A stretch of 64,000 nucleotides of DNA from Distichodus sexfasciatus. Taxonomy: Eukaryota; Chordata; Actinopteri; Characiformes; Distichodontidae. Location of the stretch: the NCBI GenBank assembly GCA_032718565.1, contig JAVGVS010000670.1, positions 45,001-109,000 on the forward strand, written 5' to 3'. Below the pieces are notes generated by a model, which ran no database searches, was not told the DNA's origin, and was given only the letters and a program-made list of their open reading frames with translations. Positions 1 through 10,666 of this stretch are shown here, one piece after another (the first letter of the stretch is position 1; each line of letters begins with the position of its first letter). The position numbers and the translations under genes were made by a program.

Positions 1-330
1 AGGGGGGGAAGAGAGAAGAAGAGCAGGATATCGCTTGAGTGAATAAGTGAATAAGGGATTGAGTGAAGCGGGGAGCGAGTAAAAAAGAGAAGGAGTGAAT
101 GAGTGAGTGGGAAAGGGAGAAGAAGAGCAGGATATTGTGAGTGAAGGAGTGAGGGAAAGAATGAGGGATTGAGCGAGGGGAGATAGAGGAGGAAAACAAT
201 GAATAAGTGGATGAGGAAGAGAGAGAGTGATAGAGAGAGCTTTTTTTCCATTTCTGTGACAATAAAAGAGTAAGGGGGAGAAGAGAGTGAGTGAGTGAGT
301 GAATGAATAAATGAATGAGAGGCAGAATCC
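1..330. repeat. Purine-rich degenerate GAGTGAATGAGT repeat
   Basis: The plus strand is almost all G and A with scattered T, built from GAGTGA/GAATGA words. The phrase AGAAGAGCAGGATAT appears near position 15 and again near 120, followed by similar text ending in GGGATTGAG, so part of the tract is an imperfect tandem duplication of about 105 bp. No coding potential is seen. Confidence 0.6.
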
Positions 331-439
331 TATTCATTTCCTGCTGCACTGTCATGCCCTGTGTGACCAGTCAGCCGTGTCGCATAAAGGGAAAGAGAGA
401 GGGATAGATTCCACCTATGTGTGAAAACAGAGAGGTGAA

Positions 440-620
440 CCTCTGGTCCTCTCCGGTCATTATTTAATTAGCCGTCTGTAGAGAGAGAGTCCTGTGTCTG
501 GAGCGCAGCGCTTTATTACTCCACCGTCAGCTGCAATTACGCATCCGTTTTGAAAGCTGAAATCCGTGTTACCTAGCAGGCCTCCCTGTGCCGCGGCTAC
601 GAAATGACCCCTCCGGAGAG
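440..620. other. Candidate conserved noncoding element
   Basis: Single-copy block that differs sharply from the repeats on either side. It contains TTAATTAG, GCAATTACGCATC and several CpGs (GCAGCGC, CCGCGG), a mix often seen in fish enhancers that bind homeodomain factors. Conservation is not visible here; the call is inference from composition. A 70-codon minus-strand frame over 569-781 is basic and low-complexity and looks like chance. Confidence 0.22.
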
Positions 621-865
621 AAGGAATCATGATCCCTCTTTCTCCTCTTCCTCCTACACCTACTCTTTCTTTTCCTGCTTCTCGTCATGATGACGCCCCT
701 GTGCTTGCGTTTAACCCTCGATATAAAACGAATTAACCTGCCAATGCATAACACGTAAGAAGTCTTTACAGTCTTGGACATGCACCAGTTCCTCTTCAGA
801 CCTTTTTTGCGACTTTCTTGGTCAGAACCAAAGTCCAGTTAAGGCCCTACGTCCTGAATGATGAA

Positions 866-1262
866 ATCTGGGTAGACCTTGTGTGTGAGTCCATTTTACT
901 CCCTTGGATTTTAGGATTGTTTTAGTTTCGAGTAGTGGGCGGCAATTCCATTCAGGCCCTGGGAGCACCATGAAGTCAGCACCTTGCTCAAGAGCAAAGC
1001 CTCGGGGTCTATAGCTTGCAGATGGTACCTCAGTGATAATTTCCTCCATGTCACGATTTGGAACGGCAACTGGATTTGAAATTGTGAGAGTGGAACTTTG
1101 ATCAAATCTGAATAGATCTCGATTGTGAGATAATTTTACACCCTCCAATTTTAGGAGTTGGTATCTTGCAAATAGTACCTCAGTGATATGTTTAACTGTT
1201 CCAGGGTCTGAAATGGCAACCTTCAGACTGATCAACCCTGTACTCTAAAGGTTGGTACCTTG
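866..1262. repeat. Imperfect direct duplication, unit about 150-240 bp
   Basis: The stretch 866-920 (AATCTGGGTAGACC, then TTTTAGGATT) recurs at 1107-1162, and a GGTACCTCAGTGATA phrase followed by GGAACGGCAAC at 1024-1070 recurs at 1175-1220 with AGTACCTCAGTGATA. The first unit carries about 90 extra bases (roughly 920-1010). A third partial phrase, GGTACCTTGC, lies at 1254-1275. The minus-strand frame 822-1235 (137 codons) runs through the duplication and resembles no protein I know. Confidence 0.5.
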
Positions 1263-2000
1263 CAAAAGGTACCTCAAAAAAAAAACTTGAAGTGAAACGG
1301 CACCTCTCTAAACGATGGACAAAAAACTTCCATTAACCATTAGGATACCAACAACCCCCAAGTCAACCTGGGAATGGGAGAGAACGATGAGCACTTTGTA
1401 GAAGCATTACTAGGAGGCACCTGATCTGCAGACTCAGTGTTTCCTGAGAGCTCTGTCCTGCCACTGACTAACTGTTGTTTAGTAGTGTGTGTGTGTGAGT
1501 GTGATTGCCTTGCTGCTGAGGGGCTGTCGGCTGAAATTACACCCTACAGTAATTAGTGGAGTGCACACACACACACACACACGCGCGCGCACACACAACA
1601 TTTAAAGCATGAATATGTAGACCTTATTGTTAAAGAGTCTCCAGGCAGCAGTGACGAATCTCTAGCAGAGAACCTAACACACAGATCAGTTTAATTTTCA
1701 ATATATAACATAAATTTACAGAAAGATGACAGCCACTTGCAGTGTGTTGAGAGGCCTCAAGAAAGAGCAATTTGGTGGAAAATCATAGTAATGGCCTGAG
1801 ACAAGAATTTTGTACTTGAGTCTAATGGAACAGTTATGATTACAATTTTACAGGTGCGATTGATCCGTATTTGGAAAAGAAGAACAAAGTGACTAGACAG
1901 TTTAAGAGGTGATAATGGTCTGTCAAGCCCAACGGTTTCTAATAGCTGTGAAGTGTGTGAATAAACATGGAATAAGACAGGATGATTGCTAGTGATAGTG
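1263..2000. other. Unassigned DNA with a CA/CG microsatellite
   Basis: No gene is recognised. A (CA)n tract with an inner CGCGCG block lies at about 1564-1598, and a short TG tract at about 1483-1497. The rest is single-copy in appearance; the 110-codon minus-strand frame at 1757-2089 runs into the adjacent repeat and is not recognised. Confidence 0.5.
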
Positions 2001-2455
2001 TCGGGAGACTGGAGACCAGTTTTTAAAAGTCTCGGTTTTGTCTCATAATCGGTCGTATTTGTACTCGGTCTTGTCATGAACTCGGACAAAGAGGACTCAG
2101 GATTTTATTTGGAGACCAGCCGAGACCACAACTGTGTGAATATTACTATTTAAACTCTTTGAGACAGACGCAGGTATTTTGCACTGTTTAATAACTCAGA
2201 ATCCCTTTAACTTACAGAAAACACACACACATGCCGTCAGAATCACAAGACTTTGACCTTACCGGACATTACATTCACTCCTCTGGACGTGAAATTATTT
2301 CTGAGTAATTCCATGCACAAAAACAAGTACTTGCGTAAAAAGACGTTAATTACATTACTCACAACTCACAAATGGAAAGGTCTCGTCTCGGTTTCGACAC
2401 CCTGGTCTTGTCTTGGTCTCAGTTTAGGTGGTCTTGTCCCCAGTTCTATCGTTTG
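2001..2455 (+). mobile_element. GACCAAGAC-family element, copy A (nonautonomous DNA element)
   Basis: Its left part matches the reverse complement of 17725-18090 over about 300 bp: GAGACCAGTTTTTAAAAG near 2013, GAGGACTCAGGA near 2089, GGAGACCAGCCGAG near 2112, TTTAAACTCTTTGAGAC near 2150 and CAGAATCACAAGACTTTG near 2238. Its right end (2378-2455, CACCCTGGTCTTG and GTTTAGGTGGTCTTG) matches the reverse complement of 6385-6440. Shared internal sequence at three places in both orientations shows a dispersed mobile family. The ends are rich in GGTCTTG/CAAGACC words that can pair as terminal inverted repeats. I see no transposase here. The hAT assignment rests on copy C and is tentative. Confidence 0.55.
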
Positions 2456-2526
2456 AGTGTCTTCACATCTGGAATAAATACTGTAAAAATTAAACAAATT
2501 AAACAGGATGGAATTTTCTGTAATTC

Positions 2527-2848
2527 TAAGCATATTTTTGTCCGAAAATTTACTTGTAAAGTAACTTTAAGACCATATAGTTTGCTGTCGAAACGAAGCA
2601 ATAGGGCAGTGCATTATAGCATATAGTAAACATATTAAATGGCTAGCTAGCTACAGCTGATTGTCCCTTGTTGAGGCTAATTCCATGGGAAGTTAGCTTT
2701 AGCAACATGGTGATAGCTAAGAAATTTTCTAGCAGAAACTAACTATTAGTTGGCGATCTAGCAACACCGTTGCATTTGTTCTTAATGCCACATTATGCGG
2801 ATGACAACAAAAGTTGTCTGTTTAAAACGGTCCGACTGGTGTCACCAC
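2527..2848 (+). repeat. Dispersed 0.3-kb repeat, copy 1
   Basis: It aligns along its length with 3952-4276. Shared landmarks are TAAGCATATTTTT, GCAGTGCATTATAGCAT, GCTAGCTAGCTACAGCTGA, GAGGCTAATTCCATGGGA and GGATGACAACAAAAGTTG. This copy keeps about 24 bases near 2697-2722 (around TTTAGCAACATGG) that copy 2 lacks. Divergence is roughly a tenth by eye. It is either a local duplication or two insertions of one repeat family; no terminal repeats were found. Confidence 0.65.
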
Positions 2849-3951
2849 GGAAACCATATCAGTTTCAGGTTCGCTATGGCGATCGTTATGCAAATGACTC
2901 CGACGAACAATAAATCGGCACTTGTTTTCATGCTAATGAATGAGAGCTGTATTATGATCGAGATCAGATTATTATTCACCACCCAATTATTGTGCAAATA
3001 AGGTAAACACGATGGTGGAAATGATAACAAACACTGTTTGTGTGTGTGTGTGTGTGTGTATAGTCATAAGAATGTGTTTAATATATTTATGAATTAAAAC
3101 GGCTGAAAAACCTAAAATATATTCATGTGAAAATGTTCTGTAATATGAACGAAAGCAGCAAGAACAGTTTTGTTTGATCACTGAGGTTTGGATTAGGATT
3201 AGATCTAGTTTTCAGTTTGGAAAATTCTTTTTACGTTCCAACATTTTGTGTGAATGTATGGAATGTGAAAACGACTAGACAAATAAAGCCTCGCTTAACG
3301 GATTGTGGTGATCGGCCTAAGCTTGGCCCAGAAGTGCGCCACCGAAAACCTAGTCAAATTCAAGGTGCATAAATAGCATTTCTATCTTAGTTACTCTGAG
3401 ATGTGGCATTGAACATGACTTTCTTGCAATCGTCAGTGAATGTTACCCCCACACAAACACATACAAACACACAAACACACACACATACACACACACACAC
3501 ATTGTTAGCGTATGTGTGAAAGGAGGACAGAAGGTGATGCATTGTGCATTCAGACAGCTCCTACCTGACAGGCTTATGGGAAGTGTGTGTAGGCGGTGTG
3601 CGTGTGTGTGTGTGCGTGCGTGTGTGCTATATCTGAACATGTGGTACATATATTGTTGGGTGGAGATTGTTTCCCAGCCATATTGCATATAATGTCATCT
3701 GATGGCATAAAAAATATGCAAATGTTCAGTCAAGATGATGATCTCATCTGTGTAACTTGAAGGTGTGTAAAGCAGTTTTCTCACACTTCATGTCTAGCGT
3801 TTTGGTAGAGAGGATGGTATATATAACATGTAAATGTAACACTAAAGTTTGCTTACAAAAAATCTGTGAGGAAAGCTAATTTAATGACTTGGTGAGTGGG
3901 TAGCTGAAGGACTGGTTGACTGTAACTGAATGACAGGGTAAAAGTGGATAT
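2849..3951. other. Spacer between the duplicated segments, with TG/CA microsatellites
   Basis: No gene is seen. Microsatellites lie at 3039-3059 (TG), 3451-3501 (CA) and 3593-3626 (TG). AATAAA occurs near 3280, after text resembling a retroelement 3' end (GACTAGACAAATAAAGC), but no body can be attached to it. Confidence 0.4.
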
Positions 3952-4276
3952 TATAAGCATATTTTTCTCCTAAAATTTACTCGTAAAGTAACTTTGAGAC
4001 CATAAGGTTTGTTGTCGAAATATAGCAATAAGGCAGTGCATTATAGCATACAGTAAACATAACAAATTGCTAGCTAGCTACAGCTGATTTGTCCCTTGTT
4101 GAGGCTAATTCCATGGGAGGTTAGAAACTTTCTAGCAGAAATTAGCTATTAGTTGGCGATGTAGCAACACGGTTCGCATTTGTTCTGAATGTTTAAAAAA
4201 ATGCCACGTTATGTGGATGACAACAAAAGTTGTCTGTTTAAAACAGTGGGAAAACGGTCCATCTGGTGTCACCATT
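3952..4276 (+). repeat. Dispersed 0.3-kb repeat, copy 2
   Basis: Partner of 2527-2848 in the same orientation about 1.4 kb downstream. It lacks the 24-base stretch around TTTAGCAACATGG and has short additions near 4186-4200 (GTTTAAAAAAATG) and 4246-4256 (GTGGGAAAAC). Indels in both copies suggest the duplication is not recent. Confidence 0.65.
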
Positions 4277-4345
4277 AAGGTTGGGTACCTTTCACATCTG
4301 AACTGATATCGGTACCGGTACCTGGTGTTCAATGGTACCTCATTT
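4277..4345. mobile_element. Fragment of a GGTACCGGTACC-type fish DNA element
   Basis: GGTTGGGTACC near 4280, ATCGGTACCGGTACC at about 4308-4322 and GGTACCTCA resemble the ends of a common fish hAT-like repeat rich in GGTACC. Only one end is apparent, so length and partner end are unknown. The assignment is from memory of the family and is tentative. Confidence 0.3.
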
Positions 4346-4984
4346 CATTACCTTGCTCTGAATCTTTAATACCTGCTTTGTATCATCATAAAAACCAGTA
4401 ATTATAAATAAGCCCCAAACTAATTGCAAATATTTCTTTTGTTACAACCACAGTATAGATTTATTAAAAAACTTAACGACTTAAAGGACTCCCTGATACC
4501 CTGACATATTGTTGGTGTGTTCATGAGCTCATGATCATTTTTTGTATGGCTCCCTCGTGTGGTGGAAGTGGTGTATTGTACCTGCACGGCACTGTGGTGG
4601 GGAGGGTTGTACCTGCCACCTGACCACGCCCACCTGCCACCTGACCGTCTCCCTGCTGGCAAACGCTGTAGCTCTGAAGCAGTTGCACAGACTACAGCAG
4701 AAGTTTGTGGCTCGTTCAGAGTTCACCCGTTTGTGCCTTCTCTAGTTAACGTGAGTTACCTTCATTTTCTCATTTAATGCCCCTTTTCGTGTGTGGGTTG
4801 GGTGGCTCTGTTGAATGTGAGAATTGTTTGACCTGCTTGTTTGTTGGACTTGTTGAGCTTTTGTCACGTGGAGATTATCGTTTGATTGACTCAAGACTGA
4901 TGTCCAGGATATTCCAGTTTTGTTTTTTTGTTTTTTTTAAATCATTTCTTTCTCTCTCATGCGGCACATATAATCCAATGCCAA
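4346..4984. other. Unassigned DNA
   Basis: Single-copy in appearance, with a GC-richer patch at 4555-4720 carrying a short internal repeat (CCACCTGACC twice near 4616-4645). Overlapping short frames on both strands (60-80 codons) are unrecognised. No splice-bounded exon was found. Confidence 0.35.
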
Positions 4985-5600
4985 TCAATTGGATAAATGA
5001 ATGACTCGGAGTGGGTAAATGAATAAAAGTGTGAGCGGGTAAATGGGAGCGTGAGTAAAAAGATGAAAGGGTGAGTGGGTACCAGAATGACTGGAAGAGT
5101 GGGCAAATGGATGAATATGTGAGTGGGTAACTGAATGAGTGGGAGAGTGAGCAAATAAATGAAAACATGAGTGGGTAACTGAATGAGTGGGAGAGTGAGC
5201 AAATAAATGAAAACATGAGTGGGTAACTGAATGACTCAGAGAGTGAGTAAAAGGATGAACGAGTCAGTGGGTAACTGAATGAGTGGGCGAGTTGGTAAAT
5301 GGATGGAAGTGTGAGTGGGTAATTGAATGAGTGGGAGAGTGGGTAAATGAATGATGGGGTGACTGGGTAACTGAATGACTCAGAAAGTGGGTAAATATAT
5401 GAAAGAGTGAGTGGGTAATTGAATGAGTGGGTGAGTGGCTAACTGAATGAGCAGTAATTAAAAAACTGAAAGTCAAAATGGATCAATAGATAAATGAATG
5501 ACGGGGTGAGTAGTTCTGCATGACATAGTGAATAAATGAATGACTGGGTCAGTGGTTTACTAAATGACTGGATGACTAGATAACTTGGCCACATGACTGG
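4985..5600. repeat. 48-bp minisatellite (GAGTGGGTAACTGAATGAGT...)
   Basis: Units of exactly 48 bp run from about 5073 to 5456; two neighbouring units (near 5118-5220) are almost identical, and more degenerate copies extend to both sides. Each unit is built of GAGT, GGTAA and GAATGA words, suggesting growth from a tetranucleotide repeat. Because 48 is a multiple of 3, minus-strand frames stay open with a 16-residue period (as at 4875-5216), which is an artefact of the repeat. Confidence 0.8.
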
Positions 5601-6365
5601 GTGAAGGGGTAACTGCTGGCTGTTTAATGGCCTGTGTAACGGACTGACTGAAAATGTAACTAAATGACCATAATTGTATTTTATGATTGATCAGTTCATT
5701 AAAACACTTCATCTTGGCAGAGTTAGTTCAGCCTACATTTGAGGAAGTTGTGGAAGGATTTTTCTAACAAAAGAGTCAAGAAGTGACTGTCAGGAACTCA
5801 GCGCCTTAACGGAGAAAGTAGTATTTGGTGCGTAATGATGAGTATTGTCAGATCGAAACGTCCATCACGTCTCCTCTTGTTGGCCGGCATTTGTGTTGTG
5901 ACTATTTCTGAAAGACTTGACTGACAGTTTAATTCTGATCTCCTCTCTGTACATGAAGCACCATTAGCACAGTGGATGACTCATTGTGTGTAAGTCTAGA
6001 GAGTTGAGTGTGTGTGTGTGTGTGTGTGTGTGTTTGAGAAAAACACCTACAGTGTTCAGCTATGCCTGAGTTACAGGTCATTAAGTGCCCATTTCTGACT
6101 CATCGTCAATATTTCATTGCCTCATCTGCATATTTAATTATGCCATTTCAGGTGCCTCTTGCTATGACAGAAATAGTTTTGTGTGTAATTGGAATGAACA
6201 ATTTTCCTCTTTTTGTGTGTGTGTGTGTTTGTTTGACTCTTTAGTCAATTTCATTTCTTTATTTCTGCTCAAAACAGTCAGCCAGGAAAGAAGTCAAGGG
6301 AGAGAGTGATGCAAGGTGACAAGGTAGAGGGAATGGAGGGAAGAAGGGAAAGAGAGAGGGATAAA
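5601..6365. other. Unassigned DNA with a TG microsatellite
   Basis: A (GT)n tract lies at about 6009-6033. The stretch 5690-5950 is mixed single-copy sequence with no recognised motif. 6290-6365 becomes purine-rich (GGGAAAGAGAGAGGG). No exon or RNA gene was found. Confidence 0.4.
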
Positions 6366-6367
6366 TT

Positions 6368-8045
6368 GAGGTAGACTTGTAGTCAAGACCACCTAAACCA
6401 AGACCAAGACACTACTAAGACCAGAGGGTATCGAGACCAAGACAAGACCAAGACTAAGACCAAGACAGACCGAGTCAAGACCAAGACAAAGTCGAGGTGA
6501 GACCAAGACCGAGACCGAGACCGAGACCAAAAAAAAAAAAAGACTCCCTTAACTTTTGTGTGCTGTTGAGGACTGACATGACGGGTACTGACTGCTCTCA
6601 AAGTCATCTGACAAAACAGCTAACACCTCCAACAACTGTCTAAACAATGGGAAATATGTAACTGATTTCAATTATACTTAATTTGTAGATGAATTTGTAA
6701 CATCAAATTGAAGATACACAATTATACACTTGAAATTGCATCATGTCCCATTGTAGTAGTACTAGCCAAATTACACCGTATGATATCAACTTCCCTGAAA
6801 TGGATTAGGCCTGTTAAGTCAACGCAACGTGATATGCAGATGTTATTTAAAAGTCAGTGGTCACATTTATTTAGTCAAACAACAGCAATTTAAGTAAAAT
6901 ACTGTAATCAAACAATATAAAGACATGGGCACAGTCACATGAATCAAATGCAAACTGCAAATACTATGTACAAATGCAAACTGCACATTAAATTGTGCAT
7001 TAATAAGAATAAGGACAAGTACTTATGACATCTTGCCACTGATAGAGCTAGCTACCTGTACTTAGCATGTAGTTACACTCTTCACCAGAAATGTTGTCTG
7101 CAGAGAAGCTTGCAAAAAAAAATCTGTCCCTAAATCATTTATACTGCACGTGTGAGAAGAACACATGATAAATAACAATAATACATATACGTGATCTGGT
7201 CATCTGAGGTTGGAACGGTAGGTAAAAGAGTTTGAAGATGGGTAGATGGCTACTGGCTAGCTTACCTTTCAGGGTGTTTATGCTCCAGGTGCCTGGTGAA
7301 GGTTGAGGTAGTCCCGGTGTTCTCTCGATTTATGCTGCCTTGTCGAAAAATGCTACCGTGGCACAAATGGTTTTTAAATGGTGTATTTCCCATAACAGTA
7401 TATGTTTCACAGAAATATAATATTTGTGTCATTCTTTTAATTAAAAAGAAAAATATGTGGAGCAAGGTTTCATGCTATTTATCAAATTTATGAAAAAAAA
7501 ACTGTGTCCCTTATCACATGATGCTCCCATTGCAAAATCTCATAATATTATATCAATACTTATGGTTTGATACCCTATTATATTATCTTTAATTAAAATA
7601 TCAAGGGTAGCATAATTCGACATTATTTCTGTAACTTACTGACTAGCCTACTACTGCTGACATTACTGTAACTGACTGACTAGGCTTACTGCTCACTGTG
7701 ATGCTGGATCTAACGTTTAACTAGCGCTACACTTGCGTATTTTGATTGGATGAGCGTCAGTGTCTGAATCACAAACAAATACATTTATGTAATTGATTGG
7801 ATGCATTTGAAGGGTTGCATTTGAAGTGCATGTAAGGCATAATAATAATGTTGCATTTTCGAACGTTACGTTGTGTGTCATGGATACTGTTGGCTCCAAA
7901 TCTCCCGACCACTATGTCGATCTGAGACAGCGAGACCAAGACAAGACCAAGGGATCCGAGACCAAGACAATAGACCGTCGAGACTGTGACAAGACCAAGA
8001 CCATGCAAAAGTGGTCTTGAGACCGGTCTCAAGACATCCAACTCA
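6368..8045 (-). mobile_element. GACCAAGAC-family element, copy C, longer hAT-like copy
   Basis: Both ends consist of GACCAAGAC text: 6385-6530 matches the reverse complement of the right end of copy A, and 7880-8040 corresponds to its left end. The pair bounds about 1.67 kb in minus orientation. Near the 8.0-kb end is a perfect 22-bp palindrome at 8014-8035 with core CTTGAGACCGGTCTCAAG. Inside, a minus-strand fragment resembles a hAT-type BED zinc finger (7262-7360). No long transposase frame survives. It could also be two shorter copies around unrelated DNA; the shared palindromic ends and common polarity favour one element. Confidence 0.4.
7262..7465 (-). pseudogene. Possible hAT transposase BED zinc-finger remnant
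   Basis: The 67-codon minus-strand frame ends with TGTTSTFTRHLEHKHPER. The pattern small-Thr-Thr-Ser-x-x-x-Arg-His-Leu-x-x-x-His-Pro is typical of the second half of BED-type zinc fingers in hAT transposases. A candidate first-half cysteine lies in CHGSIFRQ about 30 residues earlier. The frame stops soon after HPER, where the minus strand reads AGGTAAGC, a good splice-donor match, so the stop may be intronic. It lies inside element copy C in the same orientation. The remaining transposase domains (dimerisation, RNase-H core) were not found, so it is non-functional. Confidence 0.35.
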
Positions 8046-8340
8046 AAATTGAGGGGATGGAAAGAACAGCGAATGAGAGACAGCAAGGGGAGAAGAAGCA
8101 GAGGGAGGGAAGGAGTGAATGAGGGAAGAAAAAGAGAGACAGATAGCCCTTTGATGTCTAACTAACCCAGTGACAGGAAACCAATCCGAAAAGAACGTGA
8201 CCCATTTATTTTGACATGTCGCACACAAGAAAGAGAGAGATGAGATGATTGATGGATGGACGGACAGATGGATGAATGAGCGGATGGATGGAGGGAACTG
8301 AGAGAAATAACATTTGACATAAGAATCGTTTGATGAAGCA
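8046..8340. repeat. Purine-rich GGATGGATGG tract
   Basis: The plus strand is dominated by G and A (AGGGAGGGAAGGAGTGAATG) and passes into GATGGATGGACGGACAGATGG at 8245-8295. It is low-complexity DNA with no gene signal. Confidence 0.5.
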
Positions 8341-8519
8341 AATTATTGTTATTCCATAGCTTTGGTGAATCACCCGAAGAGCTTAATTTCTCTGTCAGGG
8401 AACACCGGGATTTCTGGTTTCTTCATTTTTTTTTACTTTGCTTCTCCTCTGTCGCTTTTGGATTGTGGCCATTTTACACGCCGCTGTCTGTCTGAATCTC
8501 CATGGAGTTATATCACCTG

Positions 8520-8649
8520 CTTAGCAAACTCTCCTCTCCCTCTCTCTCCCTCTCTCTTTCTTGTCTAGTGAAAATAACACCAGTAATGAAGTCAGATAAA
8601 TACTATGTGTTTGTTTGATTTCTTTTGCAATGTAACCTTTTATTACAAG

Positions 8650-8696
<47 letters not shown>

Positions 8697-9010
8697 CCTT
8701 CCTCTCATGGTCTTTGACTCTTGCTTTATTGAATATGAATCGGTCTCTTGTTCAATCTGTACAATCTCTACCTCTTTCTGCCTCCTCCCTTTTCTCATGT
8801 CATTACGCCTTTATTCTCTCTCTCTCGTCTCTTTCTTCTCTTCCCTTTACTCTTTACATACTGTATATCTGTCATCATCTCTCTCTCTTCTAATTCCTAT
8901 TTCTTATTCTCTCAGGTCTCTCAGGTCTGTCTGTCTCTCTCTCTCTCTCTCTCTGTTTCTCCCTCTCTTTCTTTCTCCCCCTCTCTCTCTCTCTTTCTCT
9001 CCGGTGCTCA
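8520..9010. repeat. Pyrimidine (CT)n tracts
   Basis: A (TC)n run at about 8652-8691 is followed by interrupted CT-rich text, and a second CTCTCT block spans 8930-9002. The plus-strand frames of 144 and 90 codons here (runs of Leu and Ser) are products of the repeat, not genes. Confidence 0.75.
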
Positions 9011-9149
9011 TACAGTATAAGTCGATGGAGCTTTCTTAACACTCAAAGTGATTTGGCAGCAAAAACCTAATACAGAGAAAAGGCGAATCTATCTCTTTCT
9101 CCATCTCTCTCACGCTCATTATTTTTTTCGGCCCCCCAACCCCCACCTC

Positions 9150-9335
9150 CGAACTCCCATCATGCCGTTTGAGGTGCGAATCACTGCCTCTATCGTTTTT
9201 AACTCAGAGTGGAGTAAATCCGTTTATGCTCACCATCTCTCTCTCTTTGTTGGCTCTGACATCTACAAGCTGCAGTAATCTATGCAAATACATATGAAAG
9301 AAGGCTCATGAATATGCAATCAGATGAGAAGGTAT
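9150..9335. other. Candidate conserved noncoding element
   Basis: Single-copy block between a CT tract and repeat fragments, with TCATGCCGTTTGAGG, TATGCAAATAC and CATGAATATGCAATC. Octamer-like TGCAAAT and nearby AT-rich words resemble fish enhancers. Inference only. Confidence 0.2.
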
Positions 9336-9399
9336 GAGGGAGGAATGTACATTATGCTATGCGGTGGGCTGGAAAAGAAAATTCAATGCAAGTTGTTTT

Positions 9400-9850
9400 T
9401 TGGATATTGGAGTTTGTGCAATATCACAATAAGGAATTGCTTATCTGCTGAATTTTGCAATATTGCGATATGAGCTAAGCATGCCGAGTGCCTGGTCTGT
9501 AGCGCTGAACTTTATCATACATCAATGCGCCCTATGTAGGGCAAGTCTGGCATACAGGATTTTTTTTTTAGTCAATGAATAAGCATCAAGGTTCCCACTA
9601 GCTCTGGATGATTTAACCTTGTATAATTACGGCTGCACGATTTACATAATCACATATATGATTAAGCAAACATTTACTCAAAAATGCATTTGAGATCATA
9701 CACCTGCAACCACCTGTTGGTTTGGTCCTGTCCTTTTTTGTCCCAAACTGTTTTCCAATCTTTGAACCATTTCTGATCCCTGTTTAAACTGTTATGACGG
9801 TAATGTAATAGGGCTGCAACAACTAATCGATTAAATCGGTTGAAAAATAT
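9400..9850. mobile_element. Fragments of fish hAT-like DNA elements
   Basis: Three known-looking end fragments lie close together: GCAATATTGCGATATGAG near 9459, GGCTGCACGATTTACATAATC near 9632, and TAGGGCTGCAACAACTAATCGATTAAATCG starting at about 9809. The last two resemble terminal inverted repeats of widespread fish hAT families. No matching opposite ends or target duplications were found, so these are decayed or nested pieces. Confidence 0.4.
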
Positions 9851-10290
9851 GAAGAAAACTGGCAACTAATTATTAAACACATACGTACAGTGGCTACCCG
9901 CTAATGTGAGGGCAAGTAAGCTAACCAAAGCCGCAGTGGCAGTAAAGCACCATAAAGCTGGATGCCGACGGCCATAAAAGAAGAATGAGAAGGAGACGAG
10001 ACCCAGTGCCATGTCTTATCGTCACAAAAACTGAAGTAACTGTGTACAAATGCATGACTGACATTTTTCGTGATGTGAACATGTGCACTGTTTGTTAGCA
10101 CGCACGACTCTCTCAGGGAAGTCATTCACTAAAGCGTTCCAGTTCAGTCAAATCTATCCATTTATTACTGACAAAACTCGTTTTACCTGATAAATAACAA
10201 CAACCAGCATTCTACTCACAATACAGACATTTACTTGATATTTTCAGTGATTATTCTGATGCATGTCCACCTTGTTATTGTGACGCGACG
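9851..10290. other. Unassigned DNA
   Basis: No recognised gene, RNA or repeat. A 74-codon minus-strand frame (9901-10125) has no family resemblance. Confidence 0.35.
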
Positions 10291-10295
10291 CTCAT

Positions 10296-10450
10296 GTGAA
10301 ACAAAAATGTCGTTCTCTCCCAGAAATGAGCCAAAAAAGAGTTATAGGCCAAATGTTTAGTCCAAATTGGATAAAAATGGCCAAAACTTCAATTTTTCTT
10401 CATTTTCAATTAATCAGAAAATATTTTTTCCATTTTATAATGTATTCTGT
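10296..10450 (+). repeat. Dispersed AT-rich repeat, copy 1
   Basis: TTCAATTAATCAGAAAATATTTTTTCCATTTTATAATG at 10404-10441 matches the reverse complement of 17554-17596 with few differences, and the similarity extends more weakly upstream (AAAATGGCC, CCAAATTGG). It is the same family in opposite orientation 7 kb apart. Confidence 0.5.
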
Positions 10451-10666
10451 GATGTTGCACAGGACGAACAATGATGTAAATGAAATGTTCAGGTGATTAA
10501 ATAGATGAATATATTAAACAGAGGAAATTGGTCTTTTGTTTAAAGATTTGACCTCAATAAATTATCAGTGAATCACTTGTCAAAGTCAGAGTTTATGAGA
10601 GCATATTAAGCTTGTTTGTTCAGCTTTATTTTGCATGACTGATCTCTCTCTCTCTCCCTCCCACAG

